Positions 50,756 to 60,016 of a stretch of DNA of 64,000 nucleotides are shown here, in pieces (within the stretch, counting starts at the first letter, position 1; each line of letters opens with the position of its first letter). Location of the stretch: NCBI GenBank assembly GCA_035690495.1, contig DASSKK010000032.1:14777-78776 (forward strand), read 5' to 3'. The notes beneath the pieces were generated by a model. That model saw only the letters and a list, made by a program, of their open reading frames with translations, was not told the origin of the DNA and did no database searches. The DNA comes from DASSKK01 sp035690495 (GTDB taxonomy: Bacteria > Actinomycetota > Actinomycetes > Propionibacteriales > Nocardioidaceae). A program made the translations under genes and the position numbers.

Positions 50756-52162
50756 ATGTCCACCAGCCCGCACCGCCAGACCAGCCCGCGCCACACCTCG
50801 CGCCGCGACTCGCGCCGGGACGCGCGCCGTGGACGGCCTCGCCGCGGGCGCGTCGCCGTCCGCGCGGCGGTGGCCGCCGCACTCGGGGTCCTGCTGAGCG
50901 TCGGCCTGGCCGCCGGACCGGCGCTCGCCTCGCAGCGGGTCACGCCGGGCAGCTTCACCGGCTACGGGTTCGACCAGTGCGTGGCGCCGACGCAGAAAGC
51001 GATGCACACCTGGCTGCGCAACTCGCCGTACTGGGCGGTCGGCATCTACATCTCCGGGGACTCCCGGGGCTGCCGCAACCAGCCGAACCTGACCCCGGAG
51101 TGGGTCGACCGGCAGCTGCGTCACGACTGGCGGCTGCTGCCGATCACGATGGGTCCGCAGGCCTCGTGCAACCCGCGGTTCCCCCGCTACAAGGACGACC
51201 ACCGGATAAGCTCCGACCCGCACCGCACCTACCGCAGGGCCCGCGCGCAGGGCCATCGCGAGGCGGCCAAGACCGTGGACGCCGCGCAGGCGCTGGGGAT
51301 CGCGCAGGGCAGCACACTGTGGTACGACCTCGAGGCGTTCGACATCGGCCGTCGCCGCTGCCGCGAGTCCGCGCTGAACTTCCTGTCGGCGTGGACCACG
51401 AAACTGCACAAGCTCGGCTACAAGTCGGGCGTCTACTCCAGCGGTGCCTCGGGGATCAAGGCCCTCGACGACGTACGCGTGCAGGACCCGGGCGAGATCG
51501 CGATGCCCGACCAGCTGTGGGTTGCCGACTGGAACGACCAGGCCACCGTGGAGTCCCGCTACGTGCGGCCCGACGCGTGGGACGCCCACCAGCGGGTGCA
51601 CCAGTACCGCGGCGGCCACAACGAGACCTACGGCGGCGTGACCATCAACATCGACAACAACTTCCTCGACGTCGGCCGCGGCTCGGTCGCCCCCCGGGAG
51701 CCGCAGCACTGCGGTGGCGTGGAGATCGACTTCGACAACTACCGGCCTGTGCACCTCGGCGACCAGAGCGACCTGGTGCGTGCCGCCCAGTGCCTGCTCA
51801 CCGAGCAGCATGCGTACGACGGCCCGATCGACGGCAACTTCGACGAAGCGTTCGGCGCCGCGGTCAAGACGTTCCGCGCCGACCACGACATGTCCGCGTG
51901 GCCGAACATGTCCCGGCGCACATGGATGGTGCTGCTCAGCCAGGGCCCGACGCCGATCCTGAAGTACGGCGCCGCGCAAGCCGCTGTGCGCCGGCTGCAG
52001 CGCACCCTGGACGCCGCACACACGGTGAACCTGCCGATCACCGGCGTGTTCGCCCAGGAGACCACCGACGCGGTCGAGGCCTATCAGGCCGACCACGACC
52101 TGCCGGTCACCGGCGTGATGACGCACCGCACCTGGAAGCTGCTGCGCTCCGGCGATCGTTGA
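50756..52162 (+). CDS. Secreted DUF1906/peptidoglycan-binding protein (paralog 3)
   Basis: 468 residues. A long, strongly basic N-terminus precedes a hydrophobic core ending GPALASQ, a signal peptide. The DUF1906 domain (YGFDQCVAPTQKAMHTW, GIYISGDSRGC, WRLLPITMGPQASC, WYDLEAFDIG) and two peptidoglycan-binding repeats (AQCLLTEQHAYDGPIDGNFD and VRRLQRTLDAAHTVNLPITG) follow. ATG 50756 has GGGGAG at 8 nt. TAGAGT about 45 bp before the start could be its -10 element. It is related to Rv2525c-type cell-wall proteins; catalysis is unproven. Confidence 0.82.
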   Translation: MSTSPHRQTSPRHTSRRDSRRDARRGRPRRGRVAVRAAVAAALGVLLSVGLAAGPALASQRVTPGSFTGYGFDQCVAPTQKAMHTWLRNSPYWAVGIYISGDSRGCRNQPNLTPEWVDRQLRHDWRLLPITMGPQASCNPRFPRYKDDHRISSDPHRTYRRARAQGHREAAKTVDAAQALGIAQGSTLWYDLEAFDIGRRRCRESALNFLSAWTTKLHKLGYKSGVYSSGASGIKALDDVRVQDPGEIAMPDQLWVADWNDQATVESRYVRPDAWDAHQRVHQYRGGHNETYGGVTINIDNNFLDVGRGSVAPREPQHCGGVEIDFDNYRPVHLGDQSDLVRAAQCLLTEQHAYDGPIDGNFDEAFGAAVKTFRADHDMSAWPNMSRRTWMVLLSQGPTPILKYGAAQAAVRRLQRTLDAAHTVNLPITGVFAQETTDAVEAYQADHDLPVTGVMTHRTWKLLRSGDR

Positions 52163-52219
52163 GCTGATTACGTCGCGCAGCGGATAGTGCGCACGGCCGT
52201 CGCAGCCGAGGCTGGTCAC

Positions 52220-52873
52220 ATGACCTCACTGAACAAGACCGGCAGCGCCTGCCTCGTCCTCGGCCCGCTACTGGGCGTGGTCTCGATGGTTCTCGCGCGC
52301 ACGGTGTCCCACAGGGCAGCCGACCAGGCGGCCGCATTCACCGCACACCCGACAGCCTCGCAGATCGGTCTCGGCATCAACGCGCTCGCGGCGGTCCTGC
52401 TGACCGCCGGCGTGGTGTGGCTGGCATTGACGACGTACGCGCGAGCACCACGCCTGGCCGCAACGGGCGGAGTGCTGGGCGTGCTCGGCATGTTCGCGAT
52501 CGTCTTCGACGACGCGGTGCACCTGTCCGGCGCACTCGTGGTCCGCGGACTCGACCCGGCGCGCGCCGCCGACCTGCTCGGCCCGCTCAGCTCCGGCGGT
52601 GTCCTCGCCGTCGGACCGCTCTCCGAGCTGGCCGACGTGGGCGTGATCCTGCTGGCGCTCGCCACACTGCGTCTCGGGGTCTCCCGATGGGCGGTGGCCG
52701 CGATCTGCGTGGGTGTCGTCGTCGAGGGCGCCGGGTTCGCCATCGGCACGAGGTACCTGCCCGCGGTCGGGTTCGCGATCGCGCTCGCCGGCTACGCCGC
52801 CGTCGTGCACACCCTCGCAGGCAGGACCGTGCAGTCGGCCTCGTCGCTCCCCTCCCCGGCCATCACCGGGTGA
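52220..52873 (+). CDS. Membrane protein of unknown function
   Basis: About 217 residues with six hydrophobic segments (for example CLVLGPLLGVVSMVLA, INALAAVLLTAGVVWLAL and ATGGVLGVLGMFAIVF). I do not recognise the family; the layout resembles small DUF4386-like proteins. ATG 52220 is the likely start. Its last 11 bp overlap the end of purL on the other strand. Confidence 0.7.
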   Translation: MTSLNKTGSACLVLGPLLGVVSMVLARTVSHRAADQAAAFTAHPTASQIGLGINALAAVLLTAGVVWLALTTYARAPRLAATGGVLGVLGMFAIVFDDAVHLSGALVVRGLDPARAADLLGPLSSGGVLAVGPLSELADVGVILLALATLRLGVSRWAVAAICVGVVVEGAGFAIGTRYLPAVGFAIALAGYAAVVHTLAGRTVQSASSLPSPAITG

Positions 52874-55208
52874 TCTGACGGAAGACCGTGGGCAGGGTTG
52901 CCGACCAGGCGGTGCGCAGCTCGGCGAGCGGGATCGTGAAGGTCCCCTCGACCTCCAGGGTCGCATCGGGACCGGCCGAGGTGGTCTCCCCGATCCGGGA
53001 GTACGCCGTGCCTGCGGCCGAGCACAGCTCGACGAACGCCGGCTCGTGCCTCGACGGAACCGTGACGACCGCCCGGGCGGCGGACTCGCTGAACAGCGCG
53101 ACGAACGGGTCCCCGGGAAGCCGGACGCGCACGCCGACGTCGTGGCGCAGGCACGAGTCGACGATGGCCTGCGCGAGGCCACCCACGTCCAGGGAACGCG
53201 CTGAGGCCGCGAGCCCGTTGCGGCCGGCCTCGACCAGGACGCCGGCCAGTACCCGCTCCGCTTCGAGGTCGACCGCCGGGGGGAGACCGCCGAGATGGCC
53301 GTGCGCGAGCTGTGACCAGGCGCTGCCGGAGAGCTCCTCGCCGGTGCTGCCGAGCAGGTACACGCCCAGGCCATGACCTCCCCCGTCCCCCGGGAAGCCC
53401 CCGTCGCCCGGGAAGCCCGGGAATCCGGACGGGACCCGACGGGCCACGTCGTCGATCACCCCGAGCACCGCGGCGACCGGGGTCGGCAGGATCGCCGTAC
53501 TCCCCGTCTGGTTGTAGAGGCTCACGTTGCCGCCGGTGACCGGAACGCCGAGGGCCCGGCAGGCGTCGGCCAGGCCCCGGGTGGCCTCGGCGAACTGCCA
53601 CATCACGCCCTCGTCCTCCGGCGATCCGAAGTTCAGGCAGTCGCTGACCGCGAGCGGCCTGGCCCCCGCGGCGGCCACGCGCCGGTAGGCCCCGGCGAGC
53701 GCGAGCTGTGCGCCGGCGTACGGATCCAGGAAGGCGAACCGGCCGTTGCCGGTCATCGCCAGCGCGACGCCGAGGCCGGACTGCTCGTCGACGCGGACCA
53801 TACCGGACTGGTCGGGGCGTGCGAGCACGGTGTTGCCGCGCACGTAGCGGTCGTACTGGTCGGTGATCCAGGACTTGTCGCACAGGTTCTCGCCCGCCGC
53901 AAGCGCCAGCAGCGTGGCACGCAGGTCGTCGTCGGTGTCCGGTCGCGGCAGCTTCTCGGCCGCGTCCGCCTGTACGTCGTCCTGGCTTGCTGGCCGGGCG
54001 AACGGGCGCTCGTAGACAGGCCCGTCGTGGGCGACCGATCGTGGCGGTACGTCGACGACGGTCTCGCCTTGCCACTCGATGCGCAGCCGTCCCGTGTCGG
54101 TGACCTCGCCGATCACGGTCGCCTCGACGTCCCACTTCGCGCAGATCTCCAGGAAACGCTCGGTGTGGCGCGGCTCGACGACCGCCATCATCCGCTCCTG
54201 GGACTCGCTCATCAGGATCTCCTCGGGGGCCAGCGAGGAGTCGCGCAGCGGCACCCGGTTCAGCCACACGTGCAAGCCTCCGTCGCCCGCACTGGCCAGC
54301 TCACTGGTCGCGCACGAGAGGCCGGCGCCACCGAGGTCCTGGATGCCGACCACGAGGTGCTCCGCGAAGATCTCCAGCGTCGCCTCGATGAGCAGCTTCT
54401 CCATGAACGGGTCGCCCACCTGCACGCTGGGGCGCTTCGCGCTGCTCCCGGTCGAGCCCGTCGAGCCCCCGAACGTCTCGCTGGCCAGCACGCTCACCCC
54501 GCCGATCCCGTCCCCGCCGGTGCGCGCGCCGTACAAGATCACCTGGTTGCCCTGCCCGGACGCCTTGGCGAGGTGGATCTGCTCGTGACGCATCACCCCC
54601 ATGCAGAGCGCGTTCACCAGCGGGTTCCCTGAGTACGACGCGTCGAACACCGCCTCGCCGCCGACGTTCGGCAACCCGAGGCAGTTGCCGTAGCCGCCGA
54701 CGCCCGCGACGATCCCCGGCAGCACGCGGTGGGTGTCCGGCGCGCCGAGGGGGCCGAACCGCAGGGAGTCCATGACCGCGACCGGGCGGGCGCCCATCGC
54801 GAGGATGTCGCGAACGATGCCGCCGACCCCGGTCGCGGCTCCCTGGTAGGGCTCGACGTACGACGGGTGGTTGTGCGACTCGACCTTGAACGTGACGGCG
54901 TACCCCTCGCCGACGTCGACCACGCCGGCGTTCTCGCCCATCCCCACCATCAGGTGGTCGCGCATCCGCTCGGTCACGTTCTCGCCGAACTGGCGCAGAT
55001 GGACCTTGGAGGACTTGTAGGAGCAGTGCTCGCTCCACATCACCGAGTACATCGCCAGCTCGGACGACGTCGGGCGGCGGCCGAGGATCTCGCGGATGTT
55101 CGCGTACTCGTCGGGCTTCAGCCCGAGCTCGGACCACGGCTGAGTGTGCTCGGGGGTCCGGGTGGCGGCCCCGACGGTGTCGAGGAGGCGGGCGGGCGCG
55201 TCGGTCAT
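52863..55208 (-). CDS. purL: Phosphoribosylformylglycinamidine synthase subunit PurL
   Basis: 781 residues; it converts FGAR to FGAM with ATP and ammonia supplied by PurQ, in the fourth purine step. The family signatures are MWSEHCSYKSSK, FKVESHNHPS and the second-half SDCLNFGSPED. The length is slightly above that of homologues because of an inserted glycine-rich loop made of an 18-bp tandem duplication (53383-53418). The purS and purQ genes are not in the window. It is convergent with the membrane protein gene, with an 11-bp overlap. Confidence 0.95.
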   Translation of the reverse strand: MTDAPARLLDTVGAATRTPEHTQPWSELGLKPDEYANIREILGRRPTSSELAMYSVMWSEHCSYKSSKVHLRQFGENVTERMRDHLMVGMGENAGVVDVGEGYAVTFKVESHNHPSYVEPYQGAATGVGGIVRDILAMGARPVAVMDSLRFGPLGAPDTHRVLPGIVAGVGGYGNCLGLPNVGGEAVFDASYSGNPLVNALCMGVMRHEQIHLAKASGQGNQVILYGARTGGDGIGGVSVLASETFGGSTGSTGSSAKRPSVQVGDPFMEKLLIEATLEIFAEHLVVGIQDLGGAGLSCATSELASAGDGGLHVWLNRVPLRDSSLAPEEILMSESQERMMAVVEPRHTERFLEICAKWDVEATVIGEVTDTGRLRIEWQGETVVDVPPRSVAHDGPVYERPFARPASQDDVQADAAEKLPRPDTDDDLRATLLALAAGENLCDKSWITDQYDRYVRGNTVLARPDQSGMVRVDEQSGLGVALAMTGNGRFAFLDPYAGAQLALAGAYRRVAAAGARPLAVSDCLNFGSPEDEGVMWQFAEATRGLADACRALGVPVTGGNVSLYNQTGSTAILPTPVAAVLGVIDDVARRVPSGFPGFPGDGGFPGDGGGHGLGVYLLGSTGEELSGSAWSQLAHGHLGGLPPAVDLEAERVLAGVLVEAGRNGLAASARSLDVGGLAQAIVDSCLRHDVGVRVRLPGDPFVALFSESAARAVVTVPSRHEPAFVELCSAAGTAYSRIGETTSAGPDATLEVEGTFTIPLAELRTAWSATLPTVFRQITR
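53383..53418. repeat. In-frame 18-bp tandem duplication in purL
   Basis: Units 53383-53400 and 53401-53418 differ at one base. They encode Gly-Phe-Pro-Gly-Asp-Gly twice in a surface loop of PurL, next to a further GFPG. Confidence 0.85.
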
Positions 55209-55273
55209 GGCGCGGTCAATCTACTCGAACAGTCGCGGCGACGACGAAGGAGCGTGAGGACCGGATACCGGCT

Positions 55274-55678
55274 CTACGGCTCCTCCGTTCGCCTCCGCCG
55301 GTCGCGCAGCCAGTCGGCGAGCACCACGGCCTGGTTGTGCTCGGTGTCCCTGGCGTCGAACAGGAGCAGCACATCACCGTCGCGGACGGCGTCCACCAGG
55401 TCACTGAGGTCAGCGGGGTCGTCGGACTCGAAGCGCTCGTCGAGCTCGGCGACGTACCGCTCGCGGAATCCGTCCCAGCGTGCGACGTCGTGCCCGAACC
55501 ACTTGCGGAGCCCGGTGCTCGGCGCCACGTCCTCGAGCCAGGGCACGTCCAGGTCGGCCTTGGCGATGCCACGTGGCCAGACCCGGTCGACCAAGTAGGT
55601 CGCAGTGGCCCGCGCCGCTCTGCCGCTCGGAGGGTCGGCGACGTACTCACGAACTCGCTGGATCGCAACGCTGCCCAT
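55274..55678 (-). CDS. DUF488 family protein
   Basis: About 134 residues. TYLVDRVWPRGIAKADLDVP, STGLRKWFGHD, WDGFRERYVAEL and LLLFDARDTEHNQAVVLADW are the conserved DUF488 segments. The family is cytoplasmic and of unknown function, often co-occurring with stress genes. ATG 55678 is chosen because upstream codons belong to the PH-domain gene region. It lies 23 bp after that gene on the same strand. Confidence 0.85.
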   Translation of the reverse strand: MGSVAIQRVREYVADPPSGRAARATATYLVDRVWPRGIAKADLDVPWLEDVAPSTGLRKWFGHDVARWDGFRERYVAELDERFESDDPADLSDLVDAVRDGDVLLLFDARDTEHNQAVVLADWLRDRRRRTEEP

Positions 55679-55701
55679 CTGCCCAACGTACGCCGCAGCA
55701 C

Positions 55702-57048
55702 TCACCGGTGCCGCGCGGCGCGGGCGAGGGAGGTCTCCTCCTCGAGCAGTGCGCGGGCCTCGACGGTGTCCCGGTGGCGAGCGTGCGCGTGGACCGGCCC
55801 CGGCGGGCTGTCCACGTGCAGGTCGGCGAGCCCGAGCATCCGCTGCCAGGGCCCCTGCCGGATCCGCAGCGACTGCACGCGCGCATGAGGGACGACGTGG
55901 GTATGACGGGTGACCAGGCCCGACCGGCTGACGACCACCTCGCCGAGCCCGACGGCGAGGTAGCGGCGGCGCACCGGCGCGATCCACCGCGCTCGCGCCG
56001 GCGGAGCGGTGAGTGCGATCCGGTCGACCTGCAGGTCCGCGCCTGCGCCGGAGCCGGCGAGCAGATAGCTGACCAGCCACTGCACCTGGTCGCGACGGGC
56101 GACAGGCATCAGCGTGGACGCCGACGGCTTCCCGTCCCCGTCGGAGGACTTCGCGCCCGCGACTGACACGTCGAGACGCGCCCAGCCGAGCCGCCGCCAC
56201 AGCAATGGCTCGGTCACCACCAGTCCCTGCACGCGAGGAAGCGTGATCGTCTGAGCATCCCTCTCGAACAGTCCGCGGCGCACTTGCAGGCCGGCCGCCG
56301 ACTCGGTGAGCGTGAATCCGTAGAACGCCGACAGCTTGCGGAACTGGGCGAGCACGAACCCGCCGACGATCGGCAGCACGGACGCCGCACCGCCGAGCTG
56401 GCCGATCACCATGAACAGCCCGAGGAACAACGCGCCGGAGACGACCACGCCGATCGTCTCCCCCGACAGCAGGATCGCTACCAGCAGCATCCCGAGGTCG
56501 AGCGAGGCGATCCGTCGCTCCTGGAGGCGCTGCGTTCGCGGCGCGACCGGCACGACCGGCACGACCGCCGGACTGTCACCCGGTCGCCCACCGGCGCGTA
56601 CGGCGTCCCGGCGGGCCAGCAGCACCTCGCGCAGCTCCTGCGCCTCCGCCAGCGGCAGGAACGCCAGCGAGCCCTCGGCCCGCCCGCCGCCAGCGACGTC
56701 CATCTTCAGCTCGGCCAGTCCGAACAGCCGGGCCACGAACGGCTGGACGATGTCGACGCCCTGCAGCCTGTCCACCCGGATCCGTCGCGACTGTCGGCTG
56801 ATCACGCCGGTGTCGACTCGCAGCTCGTCGTTCTCGATCCAGTACTTGGTGCGCAGCCACGACGCCGTGCCGAACACCGCGCCGACCACCAGCATCACCA
56901 GCAGCGCCCAGCCCAGCGGACCGATCTGCCCGCGCAGCAGGTCCTGCCAGGTCGCACCCGCGGCGGCGACCACCAGGATGAAGCTGCGCACCAGTGGCGT
57001 CAGCGGGGAGAGCCGCTTGTACGGGCGCTGCGCCACGTCGTCGTTCAC
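55702..57048 (-). CDS. Membrane protein with bacterial PH domains (YdbT-like)
   Basis: 448 residues. Two hydrophobic pairs (near residues 20-65 and 185-235) alternate with PH-type domains: YWIENDELRVDTGVISRQSR, FTLTESAAGLQVRRGLFERD, and RRRYLAVGLGEVVVSRSGLV. This is the YdbT arrangement. It follows a smaller PH protein, like the ydbS-ydbT pair of Bacillus, which is linked to resistance against antimicrobial peptides; that role is only an analogy here. Confidence 0.83.
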   Translation of the reverse strand: MNDDVAQRPYKRLSPLTPLVRSFILVVAAAGATWQDLLRGQIGPLGWALLVMLVVGAVFGTASWLRTKYWIENDELRVDTGVISRQSRRIRVDRLQGVDIVQPFVARLFGLAELKMDVAGGGRAEGSLAFLPLAEAQELREVLLARRDAVRAGGRPGDSPAVVPVVPVAPRTQRLQERRIASLDLGMLLVAILLSGETIGVVVSGALFLGLFMVIGQLGGAASVLPIVGGFVLAQFRKLSAFYGFTLTESAAGLQVRRGLFERDAQTITLPRVQGLVVTEPLLWRRLGWARLDVSVAGAKSSDGDGKPSASTLMPVARRDQVQWLVSYLLAGSGAGADLQVDRIALTAPPARARWIAPVRRRYLAVGLGEVVVSRSGLVTRHTHVVPHARVQSLRIRQGPWQRMLGLADLHVDSPPGPVHAHARHRDTVEARALLEEETSLARAARHR

Positions 57049-57085
57049 GGCGCCTTCACATGCCCTCGCCGGCGCTCACACGACC

Positions 57086-57577
57086 TCACAGGCCGGCGGC
57101 CTGGGCCTCGCCGAGGGAGGTGAGCCGGTCGCGCAGGCGCGCCGCCTCGGCGGCGGGCAGCCCCGGGATGCGTGCGCTGGTGCCCGGGCTGGCCGTGTGC
57201 AGGTGCACGGCTGCGACTCCGAAGGCCTGCTCGAGCGGGCCCGCGTGGACGTCGACGTACTGCATCCGCCCGTAGGGCACCACGATCAGCGTGCGGAACA
57301 CCGCACCATGCTTGATGTGCAGCTCCTCGTCAAGCTCGGCGTACCCCCACCAGCGGGCGTTGCGGCCGACCAGGACCCAACCGGCTGCGAAGCCGGCGAG
57401 GATGAGTACGGCGACCAGCACGGTCAGCCACGCGGGCACCGGTGCGAGTGCCCCGAGCACCAGCACCACGACGAGCAGCAGCCCGGCGACGATCCCGAGC
57501 AGGGTGCGGCGCAGCACCGCCAGCGCCGGCGAGACGGGGCGCCAGGAGTCGTGCGGCGGGGCGAACAGCTCGTTCAT
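57086..57577 (-). CDS. Small bacterial PH-domain membrane protein (YdbS-like)
   Basis: 163 residues: two hydrophobic helices (TLLGIVAGLLLVVVLVLGAL and WLTVLVAVLILAGFAAGWVL) and one PH domain (LDEELHIKHGAVFRTLIVVP, YGRMQYVDVHAGPLEQAFG). It is the first of a two-gene unit with the larger PH protein, 37 bp downstream. Confidence 0.85.
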   Translation of the reverse strand: MNELFAPPHDSWRPVSPALAVLRRTLLGIVAGLLLVVVLVLGALAPVPAWLTVLVAVLILAGFAAGWVLVGRNARWWGYAELDEELHIKHGAVFRTLIVVPYGRMQYVDVHAGPLEQAFGVAAVHLHTASPGTSARIPGLPAAEAARLRDRLTSLGEAQAAGL

Positions 57578-57587
57578 GACCTCGAGC

Positions 57588-58769
57588 CTACGGTTCGTCC
57601 TGGCGCGCGAGGCGCCGGCGAACCCGCGCGAGCAACGCGTGGAGCAACTCGCGGCCGGTTGCCTCGTCCAGCGTCGGCGACACGGGCTGTCGCTGGGGCC
57701 TGCCGGCCCTCAGCTCCAGGGCACCGCCGATCGCGCCTTCGAGCGCACGTGCGGCGAGCTCGAGAGGCACCGTCTCGGGCATGGTGGCGGCATCGCCGGC
57801 GGGTACGTCGGAATCACCGGCGACAAGCGAAGCGGGGTCACCGACGATCGAGATGCCGCTGGACTCGATGGTCGCCAGACGCTTCCGGCCCAGCTCGTCG
57901 ACACGTTCCCGCGCCCAGGCAGGCAGCTGCGGGATGGGGAGGTCGTGCGGCGATCGGGGCGCGGCGGCCATGGCCCGGATCGCGCCACGCTGCATCAGCT
58001 GGTGGTAGATCCGGTCGGGCCAGTCGTGCTCGACGAACAGCTCGTTGAACCGGCGCACCAGCTCGGTCCCGCCGAGGGTCAGCGACGGGTTCGACGGTGC
58101 CGGGCCCGCATCCGCGCGCAGCAGGCCGTCGGGCAGGCCGAGCATCGCCTCGAACGTGCGCTGCAGGAGCTCGCGGTCGGTCTCGTCGCCGACGATCAGG
58201 TGGAACCGGTCCGGCCCGACAGCGGGGAGCCACCGCGACAGCATCGCTGCGAGGTCGTGAGAGGCCCAGAACGAACGGTAGGCGTTGTCGTCCGGCGCGC
58301 CCTCGAGCACGGCGCGCAGCCACTGGTCGTAGGTGCGCCGGTCGTAGGACTTCACCCGCTCCTGCCAGTACGACGGCAGCAGCCGGTCGAAGCGGCGGGT
58401 CACGGCCACCACGTGCACGCGCGACCCGCCGAGGTCGTCCACGATCCGCTGGGCCTGCTCGGGACCTGCGCTCCCGAAGTCCTCGGTGCTCAGGCAGACC
58501 CGGCCGGGGCCGAACGCCTCGATCTCCTCCAGCAGCACCTGCCACTCGCGGATCGGCGGGGTGGACCGTGCGCGCGGGCTGCGTTGGAGCACGGCCCAGC
58601 CCGGCCGCATCTGCCGCCGACCGTTGCCGGGATAGAGCACACCATGCTCGACCAGCCGGGGACGCGTGTCGCACAGCGCCTGCTGGATCGCTGTCGAGCC
58701 GGTCTTGAACGGCCCGATGTGGACCAGCCGCGCGCCCTCGGGCAGGAGCAGGTCCGCGTCGGCGCTCAC
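57588..58769 (-). CDS. Sulfotransferase-like protein (copy 1)
   Basis: About 393 residues. The N-terminal strand-loop-helix RLVHIGPFKTGSTAIQQAL resembles the PAPS phosphosulfate loop of sulfotransferases, and VCLSTEDFGSAGP and VVAVTRRFDRLLPSYWQ resemble the 3'-phosphate-binding region. It is paralogous to the next gene. GTG 58769 overlaps that gene's stop. It is the third gene of an operon with a CDP-glycerol polymer polymerase, so a role in decorating an envelope polymer is plausible. Sulfotransfer is not proven. Confidence 0.68.
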   Translation of the reverse strand: MSADADLLLPEGARLVHIGPFKTGSTAIQQALCDTRPRLVEHGVLYPGNGRRQMRPGWAVLQRSPRARSTPPIREWQVLLEEIEAFGPGRVCLSTEDFGSAGPEQAQRIVDDLGGSRVHVVAVTRRFDRLLPSYWQERVKSYDRRTYDQWLRAVLEGAPDDNAYRSFWASHDLAAMLSRWLPAVGPDRFHLIVGDETDRELLQRTFEAMLGLPDGLLRADAGPAPSNPSLTLGGTELVRRFNELFVEHDWPDRIYHQLMQRGAIRAMAAAPRSPHDLPIPQLPAWARERVDELGRKRLATIESSGISIVGDPASLVAGDSDVPAGDAATMPETVPLELAARALEGAIGGALELRAGRPQRQPVSPTLDEATGRELLHALLARVRRRLARQDEP

Positions 58770-60016
58770 GAACTGCCGCCGGTCGGCCGACGAAGCCGGC
58801 GCAGCGCCCGGCCGGCGATCACCTTGGCCAGATCGCGACCGGAGGTCTGGGCGACGGCGACACCGGGGCCTGCCGTGCCGGTGCGCGCGTTCCGGACCGC
58901 CTTCCGCGTCTCCCGTCGAGCCGTCTTCAGAGCACGGGCGTGCCGCTTGCGGGCGCTGTCCGCGCTCGCGAACGCTCCTTCGACGACACCCTGCACCGCG
59001 AGCGCGGCGGCGTCCACCGAGATCCAGCCCGGTCGGTAGTCCGCGTCCGCGTCGCTGTCCGGGGACGCCATCAAGGTGTCCGGGTCGCCGATCACGCGGA
59101 CCCCCGAGCCGGTCAGCGTCTCGAAGCGCGCCCGGCTGAGCTCGGCCACTGCCTCGGCGGCCCACGGCGGCATCGGCGGCACCTTCAGATCGAGCGGGTC
59201 GGCCCCGGGATGGTGGCTCATCGCCTTGAGCGCAGGGATCATGCCGCGTTGCACCAGGCGCATGTAGGCCTCGTCGCTCCAGCCGCGCTCGGCGAACAGG
59301 AGATTGACCCGGCGCAGCAGCTCGACGCCGTTCAGCGACAACGACGGGTTCGTGCCGACGGCGTCCTCGACGAGCATCCCTGCCGGCAGCCCGAGCAGAT
59401 CCTCGAACGTGCGCGGCAGCAGGCCGCGGTCGGACTTGTCGGCGACCACCACGATGACCCGCTCTGCCGATCCGACCGCGGTGCTCCAGCGATCGATCAT
59501 CGCGCCGAGGTCGTGGGAGCTCCAGAACGCCTTGGCCGTCGCGGTGCGACTCGGCCGCTCGGCCAGCACGACGTTCAGGAACTCGTCGTAGCTCTCGGTG
59601 TGGTGCGACTGGGCTCGCTGCTGCCACTGCGAGGGCAGCAGACCGTCGAGTCGCCGTGCCACCGCGATCACGTACAGCCGTTCGACGCCGAGGTCGGTGG
59701 CGATCCGCTTGACGAACCGGGGGCCCGCTCTGCCGAAGTCCTCGGTGCTCACGCAGACGCGCATGTCCCGCGCTGCGTCGACCTCCTCGACCAGCGACTC
59801 CCACTCCTCGATCCGTGCCGGCACGCGACCGCGCGGGGTGCGGCCGAGCACGGCCCAGCCGGCCCGGTCGGCGCGCCGGCCGTCTCCGGGATAGAGCACG
59901 CCGTGCTCGCGCATCTGCTCCCGGTGGGCGTGCATCGCGTCCTGGATCGCGCTCGACCCGGTCTTGTAGGGCCCGATGTGCAGCAGGCAGGCACCGGCGG
60001 GAAGTACGTCGGTCAT
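58766..60016 (-). CDS. Sulfotransferase-like protein (copy 2)
   Basis: 416 residues. The same motifs as copy 1 are present (LLHIGPYKTGSSAIQDAM, VCVSTEDFGRAGP, VIAVARRLDGLLPSQWQQ). A basic C-terminal tail (ARKRHARALKTARRETRKAV) is additional. ATG 60016 overlaps the stop of the polymerase gene in ATGA, and its own stop overlaps the GTG of copy 1. All three are thus translationally coupled. Confidence 0.68.
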   Translation of the reverse strand: MTDVLPAGACLLHIGPYKTGSSAIQDAMHAHREQMREHGVLYPGDGRRADRAGWAVLGRTPRGRVPARIEEWESLVEEVDAARDMRVCVSTEDFGRAGPRFVKRIATDLGVERLYVIAVARRLDGLLPSQWQQRAQSHHTESYDEFLNVVLAERPSRTATAKAFWSSHDLGAMIDRWSTAVGSAERVIVVVADKSDRGLLPRTFEDLLGLPAGMLVEDAVGTNPSLSLNGVELLRRVNLLFAERGWSDEAYMRLVQRGMIPALKAMSHHPGADPLDLKVPPMPPWAAEAVAELSRARFETLTGSGVRVIGDPDTLMASPDSDADADYRPGWISVDAAALAVQGVVEGAFASADSARKRHARALKTARRETRKAVRNARTGTAGPGVAVAQTSGRDLAKVIAGRALRRLRRPTGGSS

